Assembly (NCBI GenBank): GCA_006937955.1 | Contig: SSNP01000051.1 | Span: forward strand, 333,294 to 397,293 | From: Pachypanchax playfairii | Lineage: Eukaryota > Chordata > Actinopteri > Cyprinodontiformes > Aplocheilidae | Length of the DNA stretch: 64,000 nucleotides | Direction: 5' to 3' | Shown here: positions 1-10,615 of the stretch, in pieces | Position numbering within the stretch: position 1 is the stretch's first letter | Layout: every line of letters starts with the position of its first letter | The notes under the pieces: model-generated | The model's database searches: none | What the model was told of the DNA's origin: nothing | What the model saw: only the letters and a program-made list of their open reading frames with translations | Program-made: the position numbers and the translations under genes

Positions 1-780
1 CCGCCCGGACATGTGGGCCCGATGGACCACTTCAAAATGCAATAAAGAATGATGGGAGCAGATTGAAGTAGAGTTAACAAGCCCTAAGATTGATTCCCAT
101 GTGTCATTGGGTAGTTGTTAGTTCAAATCTTGCTCCCAGGTTGCCCTGATCTTAGCCGTGGATCTTTGTTTTAGGTTTATCAACTTGTTATAGATTTTTG
201 AAATCAGACCTTTTACACAAGGTTGCAAACAAAGAATGTCATCTATTACAGAACTCTGAGGAGCCACTGGAAAATCCGGTAACGGCTCTCTGAGAAAATG
301 CCGAATTTGCAGGTATCTGAAAAAATGTGTTCTTGGAATCCCAAATTTATTTGAAAGCTGATCAAAGGAGGCCAGGCTGTCATCAATAAATAAATCTTTA
401 AAAGATTTTATACCCATCTCCTCCCAATCTTTAAAGGCCTGATCAAGGGAAGATGAGGGGAAAAGGTGGTTTGATAGTATGGGGCTTTGTAGGGAAAAAA
501 TGTTGAGTTTAAAACATTTTCTGAATTGGGTCCACACTTTGAGGGATCGCTGTACCACTGAGTTATTTATTGGGCAGGGTAAAGAAGTAGGGCAGGAGGC
601 CCCCAGTAGAGCTGCCAAGGAGGTGTTTCGGACAGAGCTAGCCTCCATAGCCAACCAGGTAAGGGATCGGCCTGTCTGTTATCAGCCCAGTGTACCAAAG
701 GGCAAATATTTGCTGCCCAGTAATAGCAGCGGAAATTTGGTAAAACTAGGAAACATTCCTATCTTCTTAAATTTGTTCAT
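1..780 (-). pseudogene. L1/Tx1-like LINE ORF2 C-terminal remnant
   Basis: Read on the minus strand, this encodes the region after the reverse transcriptase of a teleost L1-type ORF2. Recognisable pieces are LPNFRCYYWAANI (near 740-700), VWTQFRKCF, a PILSNHLFPSS block, FKDLFIDDSLASFDQLS and THFFRYLQIRHF. It is broken: the LPNFR piece is in a different frame from the long block (frameshift near 650), and an in-frame TAA follows the WEQDLN stretch at about 115-117, after which similarity continues (DTWESILGLVNS) to the window edge. The element therefore extends left of the window and cannot make a working protein. Upstream it is cut by a TTAA element at 802. The family assignment is from memory of fish L1 proteins. 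Confidence 0.8.
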
Positions 781-801
781 TATTCTTATAATATTATAAT
801 C

Positions 802-1447
802 TTAAAGGTGAGATGACATCACTGTTTAAACTGGCGTAAAGCTATTTCATGTAGTAGATATGCCCGCATATGTCAACTCTCAAAAGAATTTGATTAAAAA
901 ACTAACACGGCGGGGGTGTACGGGCAGGTCAGAATCCTCTTCTCAGCAACACGGTTCCTTTCCTTAATGATATGTGGGTCTCCCTGGCTGACTTCGCCCT
1001 GATTGGCTACAACCATTGCCCGCAGCAAGCCTTTCTTCTTGGCTCCGTCAACAGTCCAGTAACATGGCGAGTGGACGTTTACAACCGTATATGTTCGAGC
1101 CTGAAACGTCTTCTGAGGAAGACGGAGGGGTGAACACATAAAACTCAACTAATCACATGAGCGAATAAACAGTGCTGTCAGATGTTATCAATGAAAATNN
1201 NNNNNNNNTTTACTTCACTGTGCACTGTTATTGGACGCTATGAAATACGTAGGATGAAATGCCACGTAGGAAAAAATGGTGCTTTCCGATTCAACCGTTT
1301 TTTAAATATGAAACAAAGCGGACCGCCCACAAACGGGAACTTTGATACTCGCTTTGGATGTTCACACGGCCTCATCAGTGCACAACACATCATGATATAC
1401 CCAAAAAAAACTCAAAAAAGTGCATTTTGATGTCATAACCCCTTTAA
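802..1447. mobile_element. TTAA-flanked MITE-like element (family A), contains assembly gap
   Basis: The left end reads TTAAAGGTGAGATGACATCA. The right end, reverse complemented, reads TTAAAGGGGTTATGACATCA, so this is an imperfect terminal inverted repeat starting with TTAA at both edges (802-805 and 1444-1447). A TTAA target site is typical of the piggyBac and Kolobok superfamilies. No transposase is visible. Ten Ns lie inside (1199-1208), so internal length is not reliable. Short reading frames on both strands show no known domain. Confidence 0.65.
1199..1208. other. assembly gap (10 N)
   Basis: Ten unresolved bases. A run of exactly ten may be a placeholder of unknown true size. It lies inside a repeat, a common cause of such gaps. 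Confidence 0.98.
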
Positions 1448-2130
1448 AAGGTGGTAAAGAGGATTATGTAGCCAATTTAAATGTAAAATTTTCTTTAAAA
1501 TCATTCTATCAACTTGTAGCGGTCTTGTACTTCTGGTTTCCAAAAGAAAAAGTTATAATATTCATAAATCATAGACCTGGTGGGGCTTGAAATAAAGTAG
1601 CCAATAGATAAGAAACCCATTTCATTATCTTTTGACTACTAGCTTGTCAATCACACTTCTGTACGCACTACGTAGTTTGCGTATGTGGAGGTTGTAGACT
1701 GAATAAGTTAAAAAATAATAAGTCTTTATTTCATGATCAGCAGGTTAAAATATGTTTTCTTTATTTCATAGTTAGTCTGGTTAAAAACATACTCTTTATT
1801 TCAGTAAGTAATGTGTTAAAAATATATTTCATAATTTAGAAGATAAGTTCATTTAAACTGTTATTTTGCTCAAGTGAGTTAAAATGCACTGTAGTTAAAG
1901 ATCGAGTGATCTGTGATCGATTATTCCTGCCTTGTCAAGACAACACAAAAATTGCTTATAAAAAGTGCTTGTGATGTATTTGTTTAAGTATTATATTTTA
2001 TGTTTACTATTCTATCAATTTTTTGGAGAACAAGAACCTTTCTAGGGTTTGTTTTTAAACATTTTCGCTGGTTCGGCATTGATTAGCAAGGTCTGAGTTG
2101 GCAGAGGGGAAACGCAGAGCTCCCGCTCGT

Positions 2131-2202
2131 TCATTATTACAGTGAAAGCGACTGCACTAACACCGTGTCTGCGTGGTTCCTTCTTTATTCCCCTTTCACA
2201 GG
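2131..2202. repeat. 72-bp direct repeat, copy 1
   Basis: This stretch, from TCATTATTACAGTG to CCCCTTTCACAGG, recurs at 2494-2565 with one mismatch (GTGAAAGCG here, GTGGAAGCG there). It ends in a pyrimidine tract and CACAGG, like a splice acceptor. In copy 1 the end is followed by TAAAAACT, so it also reads as a donor. Confidence 0.85.
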
Positions 2203-2493
2203 TAAAAACTCAGACTGTAATCTGTTTAAAAGTTATATTTATGTTCTCTAAATGTGGATAATGTCAAGGAAATGTTTACAGTAAGAAGTGAGCAAATGCA
2301 CGGTTAGAAAGCTCCATGTGCTTACAGTAGTTTCCATGTTGTCTGAGAGCATGATGCTAAAATGCCAGCTGCAGGAAAAGTTTTATGTTCATGTGTAAGT
2401 TTGTAAAAAATGTGTTATATTGCTAAATGGTGCTTTTGGATTTTCTGGCATATAAAGTAGTGCAGATGTTTTGCTCCATGTTCTGAAAATGCA

Positions 2494-2565
2494 TCATTAT
2501 TACAGTGGAAGCGACTGCACTAACACCGTGTCTGCGTGGTTCCTTCTTTATTCCCCTTTCACAGG
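2494..2565. repeat. 72-bp direct repeat, copy 2
   Basis: Second copy of the 2131-2202 repeat, 71 of 72 bases identical. The sequence on both sides differs from that around copy 1. The origin is unknown: it could be a local duplication or the repeated part of a degraded retroelement. Confidence 0.85.
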
Positions 2566-3209
2566 GGTGGAACACGTAGGCCGGGTTAACAGGTTAACAC
2601 TGCACGCGGATATGCCGCGAAGCGGAGCAGAACCAAGGCCGCTTATATTCGGCGCCCTTGTTAACCTACAGTATATGGTGTAGTTCACACCAGACATAGA
2701 GCGCTGTGAAGTGATCATTTCGCCATCTGCTCTATTATTTGCCTGAGCGTTCCATGTCAATTCTGGCAGGAAATCACACCAAAACACACGAGACAATCCA
2801 GTCAATTTTGAAAATTAAAGCTATTCTTCAAAATAAAATACTGCGATTGACAAATGTGATCATAATTGTGTATCTAAACAGACCATAGAAATGAAAATAA
2901 ACAACACACACACACAAACACACACACACAGCGCAACAGAGTGTGCTGACTACGTTGAAGGGGGGTGGGGTTTTGGGTGTCTAAACAAACGGGGAAAGAG
3001 TGAGAGAAAGAAGTTGAAGACAAGATGAACGATGTCAAATTAAAAGCAGGAGTAACTAAAACAAGCTTTCTTTCATTTTTTTTTGTTATTTACTTACCCA
3101 TTGAGAAAAAATAGCTCTGAATGAACAGAGGAGCAGAAACTCTTGTGGACCAACGCAGAGAAAGACACGTCTGACATGAACAGGGGGAAAGCTGAGCAGT
3201 GGGGGGGAT

Positions 3210-3400
3210 TAAATTCGAAAATGAACGACCTGCTAATTAAGTAGCCTGATGGAACCAGCCGAATTTTAACGTAGACAGATTGAAAGGTCTGTTAATCAGT
3301 GTTTCCTAATATTTTTTAGATATAAAATGTTTCATATTACTGGTTAATGCTTCAGAAATAACCACAAAGTCCTGAAATTTTTATGAAATGGCCTCTTTAA
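3210..3400 (-). mobile_element. TTAA-element family B, partial copy
   Basis: Reading right to left from the TTAA at 3397-3400, the sequence starts TTAAAGAGGCCATTTCAT. It then follows the complete copy at 47148-47728 in the same order: the TTTCAGGACTTTGTGGTT block, the TTTTATATCTAAAA-like block, AACACTGATTAACAG and the CAATCTGTCT block. The far end has decayed and I cannot place it. Confidence 0.65.
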
Positions 3401-3486
3401 ATCTAGCTATCACATGTAGAATGTTACCACTGAATGTAATTTAATGAGAGAGTTAAACAACATCATAACTGCTTGTAAATCAAATG

Positions 3487-3530
3487 TTAAAGAGGCCATT
3501 TCATACACATTTCAGGACTTTGTGGTTGGA
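3487..3530 (+). mobile_element. TTAA-element family B, end fragment
   Basis: TTAAAGAGGCCATTTCATAC and the following TTTCAGGACTTTGTGGTT match the end of the 3210-3400 copy in opposite orientation. Only about 45 bases are shared before the sequence diverges. With the neighbouring copy it forms an inverted repeat of about 40 bp around an 86-bp spacer. Confidence 0.6.
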
Positions 3531-4516
3531 AAAGTTGGAAAAAAACCATCCGTGCTAGTTCAAAATTGTCCCAGCTTTCGATGTTATAAGCTGCGGGTTG
3601 TGCTCTGAAGGGGTTCACACACCCTCCAAGAACTTTCTCCACCCAGCAGGTACAACAGTAACTTCCTCGGACACCCGCAATTCTGTTACTGATTCGAAAC
3701 CCCTGGTTCAGATTAGGAAACTCACCACACAAAATGCTGTTGTTGTTTGCTGCTCAGAAGAACACAAAACAGATCATCAGGTACCAGATGAAGAGGACAG
3801 AAGACCAGCATGGATTGAATTTATTTATGATGTCCCTGCTACTGTTCGCAAAAAACGACCGGAGCCGATCTGCTGCTAAGAAGAACCGGAGCTGAGGTGC
3901 GGCTGAGCCGAGCTGCTGTTAATGAAGTTCTAACAACGTTAGATCTCTATCTGGGTCAAACTGGTAAGCTTGAAGAACTGCATCTCTACCGGACGCAGCA
4001 AAACAACACAGATACACGAGTAAATGTCAGACTAACCTTTTAATAACATGCCGTTGGAGTCTTCAGGCTGAAAGTTACTCAGTCCAAAGTTTTTAGTCAC
4101 ATTTTAAGTCAATTTCTTGGCACTGCAACGCATGTTTATCATTAATTTCAGTGTAATCAGCTGTTTGTTCACCAGCACTGCTAAAAGCTTTAGTTTCCCA
4201 GAGATGGGCGGGGCTTAGAGGTGCTAGAGGTGTTAGAGATGTGCTCCCGGTAGGAAGGGATGTGCTGCTGACTGCGTGAGCAAAACATTGCGCGCTGCCA
4301 ATGCGTCCAGTGGAAAGGAGCCTATAGAGTGAAATCTGTCATCATACAAATGTGGATGAGTGTGTGTGAGTGTTACCGTGAGACGGTTGCCGCACTCTGC
4401 TGCGTTTGAGGACTCCCAGCGGTTTGTAAACAAACGCTGCTTCATTAGACGGTTTCCTGCACATCAGCCTCAACCTGAACACAGTCCACAACATTAACGT
4501 TATTAACCAGATGATT

Positions 4517-4603
4517 CAGAACCCTGATCCAAACCCTAACCCCAACAGAACCCTGATCCAAACCCATAACCTGGCAGAACCCTGATCCAAACCCGTACCC
4601 CGA
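4517..4603. repeat. 29-bp minisatellite, three units
   Basis: Units starting CAGAACCCTGATCCAAACCC begin at 4517, 4546 and 4575, with a partial fourth at 4604. The CAGAACCC core and 29-bp period recur in the minisatellite at 52202-52373. Confidence 0.85.
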
Positions 4604-4718
4604 CAGAACCTTGAGGTCTACGAATACTTTTCAAGTTTAATTACAATAAAAAAGGGTCGATGCTTGAAATCTCTTTTTATTAATTTTAATAAGAACGTAA
4701 AAGTGAAACTTGACTCAC

Positions 4719-7700
4719 ATCTGTGTGACTTCTGCCAACGTGCGACCAATCGGGACGACGCTCGGGAAGATGTTGACTGGTTGAAGATACAACAGGAAGT
4801 CTTTAATCTGAAAATAACAGTAGTAGAGAAAAGAAGTGTGAAAATAAATTACAGGCTTTTAAAGACAGAAAAAGAATACCTCAAACTGTTAAATTAAATA
4901 TATTTACAAAAACCTTTAAAATATGAAAAGTGCTTTTCCAAACCCAGAATTTAAGTTATTTCATTTCAGAAACAAATTAGATTAAAAACCTCCATCCAAT
5001 TAGAAATTTTGAACAATATACCAGTTCTGTTGCTCGTTTTAATTTAACAGGGAATGAAACCACAAAGCTCCACCCACTTGCCACTACAGGCAGGTTAGAC
5101 TAAACATACAAGCATCTATGAAAAAATAAGTGACCCAGTTCAATTTTTTTTTTCAAGAAAACAGACTAATATTGAAACCTCAATAAAACAAACGGACCAA
5201 AAGTAGCAACGAATTGAAATAATTTCTTTTAAAAAAGGTAAAAATTTGAATCTCTTGTTTAAAAGGTTTGCACACCTCTGGCTTATTACTGCCAAGTATG
5301 AAATTATGATTTAACGCAGAACGTATGATGAATTTAAACCTAAATTTCAGGCAGAAGCTGAATTTTCTAGTTGTGTAAATATAACTCAGTATTTAAAAAA
5401 AATAATTTTAAAGTCAGGATTAAACAAATGAACATAATTCAGATTAATCTGAGACTTCACCTCTGAGTAGGACGAGTGGAAACTGAAACAGGCTCGGTAC
5501 GAACTCGATCCTGTTCTGGAAAAATCAACAAAAACACTTATTTCATAAACCACATTAGACCTTATGAGCAGCTTTTACAGGTCGAGACATCTGGAGACTT
5601 TTTTTTTACTTTATTATAACATTGGTCTTCTTGGTTCTCTCTCCGAACCACATGGTGGATGGTTTGATGCTGATGATCCGAAGAGGCGACCCATCAGCGG
5701 CAGTGCACCCACATGGAAGTCTGTTTCCCAGGAAAAACTCATCGTCCTACACAAAAACACACAACTATTAACTGTAAATACAAGAATGAGACATAAAAAC
5801 AGTAGTTGGATAGTTTTATAGAGAATAACGGTCCACTAACCGAAACAGAAGTGTTTATAAAAACAAACCTTTGGATGTCGACAGGCGTGAATCTGAGTTC
5901 GGCGGTCGGTTGTCACATAACTCAGGATCTCCGGCATCTTCTTGAACATGGCCAGACTGTTGACATGAATCTGGTGGCCGAAAATATACAAACAATAAAA
6001 ATGTATCTGCTTCTTTCACTTATATTAAAGTGAGAACTGATTTAGGAGAAAAGAACTAAATCTAAGCTTGTTAATAATAATAATAATACATTTTATTTAA
6101 GAGCACCATTCAGGAAACCTAAGGTCACTTTACAAATTAAAATAAAACAATCAAGTACAGAAACAAAATAAAAGAAGGCAATGCAATGGGAAACAAACAA
6201 AAACGAGATAAAAGCTAGATAATAAGTACAACTAGATGTAATAATCAAAGTGGGAGATATAAACAGAAACAGTCACAGGTCCAAATATTAAACTAATGTA
6301 AAAACATTAGACTGGAATTATTCTTGCCAATCAGAAGTGCCCTTTTCTTTGATTTCTCTGAGATTTTGTTATGGTTTAATTCTGACACGTTCACCTGAAT
6401 CTGTCACACCTGTGTGTTGAACTCTTCTCCCAGGTTGGTAAACAGGTACTCATATCCATATGCAGCCTTACAGTTCAGCCACACGACGTGATGTGAACTC
6501 TGACTGATCCAGTTCCCAATGAGCTCTGACATACCTCTCAAACAGACATCCTACATACAAACAAAACATATTTTTTATGCCATTGCACAAAAAAAAAACA
6601 GGTCACGTAAAAAAATTGGGTAAAATTCACAATAAATAATTAAAAACATGACTTTAGTGTTTATCCCACCTTAACTGCAGTGTTGATTAGAGAAATGTCA
6701 ATATTTCAAAATAAAATGTATTTTTTGTTTGTGGAGTTAGCTGGATTGCGCTTTGCTGTGATGGTGTACTGAACTGTCAGGCTGAAATTTTCAAAACTGT
6801 GGTGTGGGGGGGCGGGGGCACCTAACCCAGGTGGGATGAGATGAAAGGTGGATTCAAAGCTGAATTTAAATTCAAAACGCTTAAGTTTATCTAAATTAAC
6901 TGGATGGATGGATGGATGGATGGATGGATGGATGGATGGATGGATGGATGGATGGATGGATGGATGGATGGATGGATGGATGGATGGATGGATGGATGGA
7001 TGGATGGATGGATGGGCGGGCGGGCGGATGGATGGACTTACTCGACTGGGTATCTGGTAGAATCGAGGGTCGTAGAAGGTGGAGTCCAGATAAACACTCT
7101 GAATGTCTTTCACTCTGACAGACATGAAGCAGAAAACTGTGAAGCCTTAAATAAATGTTTTTATAAGAAATCTGATGACCTGATGTGAAACCTGCTGCCG
7201 GAGTGCAGATGCTCCATTCTGGATGCGTCTCCAACAGCCAACCTAAAGTCCCCTGTATACAACACGTTTCCATGGCGACCCTCAAACAGGAACCTGCAAA
7301 CAAAGAGCTGATGTGGATTCAGGTGTTTTCACCAGAGGTGAGCTGTAGCCAGACAGTTGGGATTCTTTGCCCTGGGTTTTGCCTCTCAGACTAAATACAA
7401 CTGTTTGTAGCATCAGTCGACACCTTCTACTGAACACACTGCATCGATTTTAAGAGCAGCTTCTTTTAAATGGTAAATGGTGTGTACTTGTATAGTGCTT
7501 TTCTCTGGTAACCAGATGACCTGCTCTAGGTGGTAGGTTATTACAGTTTGATTCATAATCAAAGATTAAAGCTGTAAAAAATAAGCTGTTGGATTATAAA
7601 ACATGTTTTAACTTAAAACGCATCAGCTCACATTTTCTACAGGCAGATATATATAAAAATGAACCAAGAGCCAGGAGTTTAGTCGAACCAAGAAACAAAT

Positions 7701-10230
7701 TAACACCCAATTGTTCCTTCTCAAGCAACCAGACTGATAATCATTCTAGAGACTCTCTGAGTTTTTCTTTGAACTTCTTTGATTTTTCTTCATTTCTTTC
7801 TTTGTATCGGGTCATTTTCAGAAGTAGGTCAGTTTTTATTGTTTTGACCCTGAGTTAATCAGTCTAAATGTCTTGGAGGGAAGATTAAATCAACGTAAAT
7901 ATAAATGGGCTTCTTTAGGTAAAAGCAGCAGAAAGTTAAAGTCTTTGGTTAGAGTCAACATGCAGGTTACAAACTGGAGGAATGATTTGACTCACATGAC
8001 CGATCCGGGACAGTGACCTGCAGGAAGCAACGTCACTACAATTTCTTCTTTCTGTCTCACAAACACAAGAAACAACAATTTAAAAACAACAAACAGAAAC
8101 GTGCATTTTGTTTAAACTGTCTTAAAGAGCAGCAACAAGGACTAAACAGGATGGACTGTTGGATACGATGTGAATCCACTAATGTCGCATCTGAAACCCG
8201 ACAGGGAGGAAAAGTAAATAAAACAAACGCACCTCCCCAGATGCTTCATTCACGAGGGAGATCTGAGTTGGACTCTCGAGCTCCAACGGAACCTGAAACA
8301 GATTTTTCTTTTAAAAAAAGGAAACTTTGTTTTCTTCTTCTCAAAAGGCAGGTGTAGTTTAAACAATCAATCAGCTTGATCAGAGACATAAAGGACAGAC
8401 TCACAACATATTCCTCCCAGAACGCGTACTTTGGGTTGTTGAGCAGCAGCTCTTTGGTCACGAAGGAGCAGTAAAGTCTGACTGTACGACTGCACACAGA
8501 AAACAAAGATGTTTACATTCATTTACAACAAACCGCTTTATTCATCAGGTCATTCTAGAAAAAATAAATTTTCACTCTAAGTTTTTTCAGCTCATAGCTT
8601 AAAAACAAAAGAAAAAAATATTTTTAGTTCAGATATTCTTTTAAAAACCTAATTTAAACTTTAAAAACAAGAACTTCATCAGTCATTTCACCATTTTTAC
8701 CAAAATATTTGAACTTTGAGTTATGAAAGATACAGTACTTCAGATTCTTTTATCATTTGGGTTTTTATAATTCTGATGTCTAGAAGATAAAAATTGTTCA
8801 TAAACTTGACACGTTTCTTATGATTTTAATTTTATGCAGTTGATTTAGTAAAAATTAGAGGTGGAATATGGAACATGAACACTACGACATCATCCAATGC
8901 GCGGCTGCTGCATCCACAACAACAGGACAAGGCCTAGAGCCATCAGGGTGCTAGGCTCGTGACCCCCACGTGCGCTCCGATGCAGCTAAATTTCCTCACC
9001 CAAACCCGATCTGGCCCTCGGTCCTCTCCGGTTGCTCCTCCAACGAGAAAGACAACAACATCTCTGGTGCTCTGAAGCAGCTGCTCGACCTGCGGACTCC
9101 GCCCCCTCAACAGTACCCGCCTCACTATTATGGACTATTTACTGTATTAGGCAACCCACAATGGTGCCCGCTACTGGCTGGTAGATGTAAACAAAATGTC
9201 AACGTTGTACCCGTCAAAATAAATATTTTATTATATTTTACCTCAAATATAATTTTTAAAGGAAATACTGTATTTTAATTCTACAACCCTCTGAACACCC
9301 CATGGAGGTGTTACGTTGTTAAAAAATAGCTTTTTATCAAAATCTTTCTTATTCAACCTTTAACTCTTATTGAACATTTTAAAAAGTACATTTAGTTTTA
9401 AACACAAATATTTTGACTGTATTTGTAATAATAGTTTGTACTAACCCTCTTGATCTAAACTTTTATCATGTTGAGCTTTTAATTACAAAACATTTAGACA
9501 ACATAATTCACTTTTATCTTAAGTACAATTTAAGTTACTATTTTACAGTTTAGTCTCATTTTGATAAAACCTTTTTGGATCAAATCTAAGATCTAGAAAG
9601 TGTTTTAGATCAAAACGTTAACATTTATTCAGACGATAAGTTTTTAATTCAACAGACAGGCTTCTTTTTGCCTCAATTCCAAAGATTTCTTACATCAACA
9701 GCTTGTTGAACATGTTTCACCTTTGATTGAAAATGTTTCCTCAGTTATAATGATGAATCTGTGCTGTCTACACGTTTCATGTATGTTTGGTGTAAGTGTT
9801 GAACTTCAGGGTGAAACATCTGACTAAAGGTCGTACTTGGTTTGAAATGAGATGTTGGATGTAGACAACTCAGAACACTAAATAATACTCTTGGTTTGAG
9901 CTGTCATGGTAAAAAGTGACAGAGATAAATATCTGTGATCGTTTTAGACATTATGACGTCACAGAACCAGATGCGTTTACCTGAACTGTAGTTTTCTCTT
10001 CAGCAGAGGCCCTTTTAGTCCTTTCATGTGATCTGTTGACGTGCAAATCCCGTTAGGTGATTTTAATAAGACACGGGTTGATAAAGTATTGACATTTTTA
10101 CCGGTTCGGTCACACGCTTACCTTTGTGACAGTGGGACAGGAAATATGCCTGGGCATGTAGATTCTCCCTGTCGAACCGGTCCAGAGAAACGGTAGGATA
10201 CTCCTTCATTCGACCCGCGAACGAACTCAT
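4719..10230 (-). CDS. dclre1c: DNA cross-link repair 1C (Artemis) nuclease, catalytic core; C-terminal exons not seen
   Basis: Artemis is the nuclear endonuclease that, with DNA-PKcs, opens V(D)J hairpins and trims ends in non-homologous end joining. Twelve exons are visible in transcript order: 10122-10230, 9981-10032, 8405-8489, 8233-8292, 7996-8051, 7192-7293, 7042-7114, 6410-6550, 5869-5970, 5610-5746, 5461-5515 and 4719-4807. They give 353 codons plus 2 nt with matching phases. The start is MSSFAGRMKEYPTVSLDRFD, almost the human N-terminus. Metallo-beta-lactamase motifs are present: SHCHKDHMKG across exons 1-2, LLPAGHCPGSVM in exon 5 and YTGDFRLA in exon 6. The beta-CASP part follows (HHVVWLNCKAAYGYEYLFTN, TQIHACRHPK, IISIKPSTMWFGERTKKTN). 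The last exon (IKDFLLYLQPVNIFPSVVPI) ends at an AT|GTGAGT donor. The roughly 300-residue disordered tail that other vertebrates have was not found downstream, where the window is repeat-rich. Confidence 0.95.
6901..7034. repeat. (GGAT)n tetranucleotide microsatellite
   Basis: About 28 uninterrupted GGAT/ATGG units, then three GGGC-type units, then GGATGGATGG. On the minus strand it begins only a few bases after the dclre1c exon-7 donor (exon ends at 7042, donor GTAAGT at 7036-7041). The long repetitive Met-Asp-Gly-Trp or Ser-Ile-His-Pro reading frames through it are artefacts. Confidence 0.97.
8855..9320 (+). mobile_element. TTAA-element family E, copy 1 (decayed)
   Basis: It starts TTAGAGGTGGAATATGGAAC, matching the family-E copy that starts at 52733. 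It shares internal blocks with that copy: AGCCATCAGGG, GTGCGCTCCGATGC, the block near GCTGGTAGATGTAAACAAAA and ATTCTACAACCCTCT. The right end is lost. It lies in dclre1c intron 2 (between exons at 8489 and 9981). Confidence 0.6.
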
Positions 10231-10398
10231 TTTTAATTTCAACTCATTTAAAAACGGTGGATTTAATGAAACTCTATTAGTTTACGTGGACATAACTTTC
10301 AGCATCAACTGAAACGTTTGTTGGACTGTTTATCCGCCGAATTCAATTGTTCTTCTTCTACGTCTCATTTGAGCTGTTCCAAAGACGCGAGTGTAAAT

Positions 10399-10414
10399 AC
10401 CGCCACCTACTGTT
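10399..10414 (-). promoter_or_regulatory. candidate CTCF motif
   Basis: On the minus strand this reads ACAGTAGGTGGCGGTA, close to the CTCF core CCASYAGRKGGC. It lies about 170 bp upstream of the dclre1c start codon. Confidence 0.4.
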
Positions 10415-10598
10415 CACTGGTGAATCTGCTACATTTCACAGTTAAACTGAGTCCGTCTTCAGGGTTTCACAAAAAAGTTCCATAAGTAACTTTCACTTTC
10501 ACTGTTTATTTGAACAATGCTTGCTTGTGCGTATTTTATTTGAATATAAGAATAATCAACTGTTTTCCAAATTTTCCAACATTTATTGACGCGCCCTT

Positions 10599-10615
10599 TG
10601 GCGCCATCTATTGGA
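10599..10615 (-). promoter_or_regulatory. candidate CTCF motif
   Basis: The minus strand reads TTCCAATAGATGGCGCC, one position off the CTCF core. It lies within 400 bp of the dclre1c start and about 200 bp from the motif at 10399. Confidence 0.45.

Larger units (their letters stand above)
1448..4700. other. repeat-rich stretch without a recognised gene
   Basis: This 3.2 kb holds no coding exon that I can recognise on either strand. It contains a 72-bp direct repeat (2131-2202 and 2494-2565), a short CA-rich tract near 2907-2930, two family-B TTAA element ends facing each other (3210-3400 and 3487-3530) and a 29-bp minisatellite (4517-4603). It lies downstream of the last visible dclre1c exon, where that gene's C-terminal exons would be expected. 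Confidence 0.7.

Noticed and set aside
894..1430. Two 80-codon frames around the assembly gap
   Set aside because: They lie inside a TTAA element, one runs through the Ns, and neither has a known motif.
6901..7034. Regular repeat as a CRISPR-like array
   Set aside because: A pure tetranucleotide run without spacers, in a vertebrate genome.
6848..7303. Long repetitive reading frames on both strands (Met-Asp-Gly-Trp or Ser-Ile-His-Pro repeats)
   Set aside because: They are translations of a GGAT microsatellite in a dclre1c intron, open in several frames at once.
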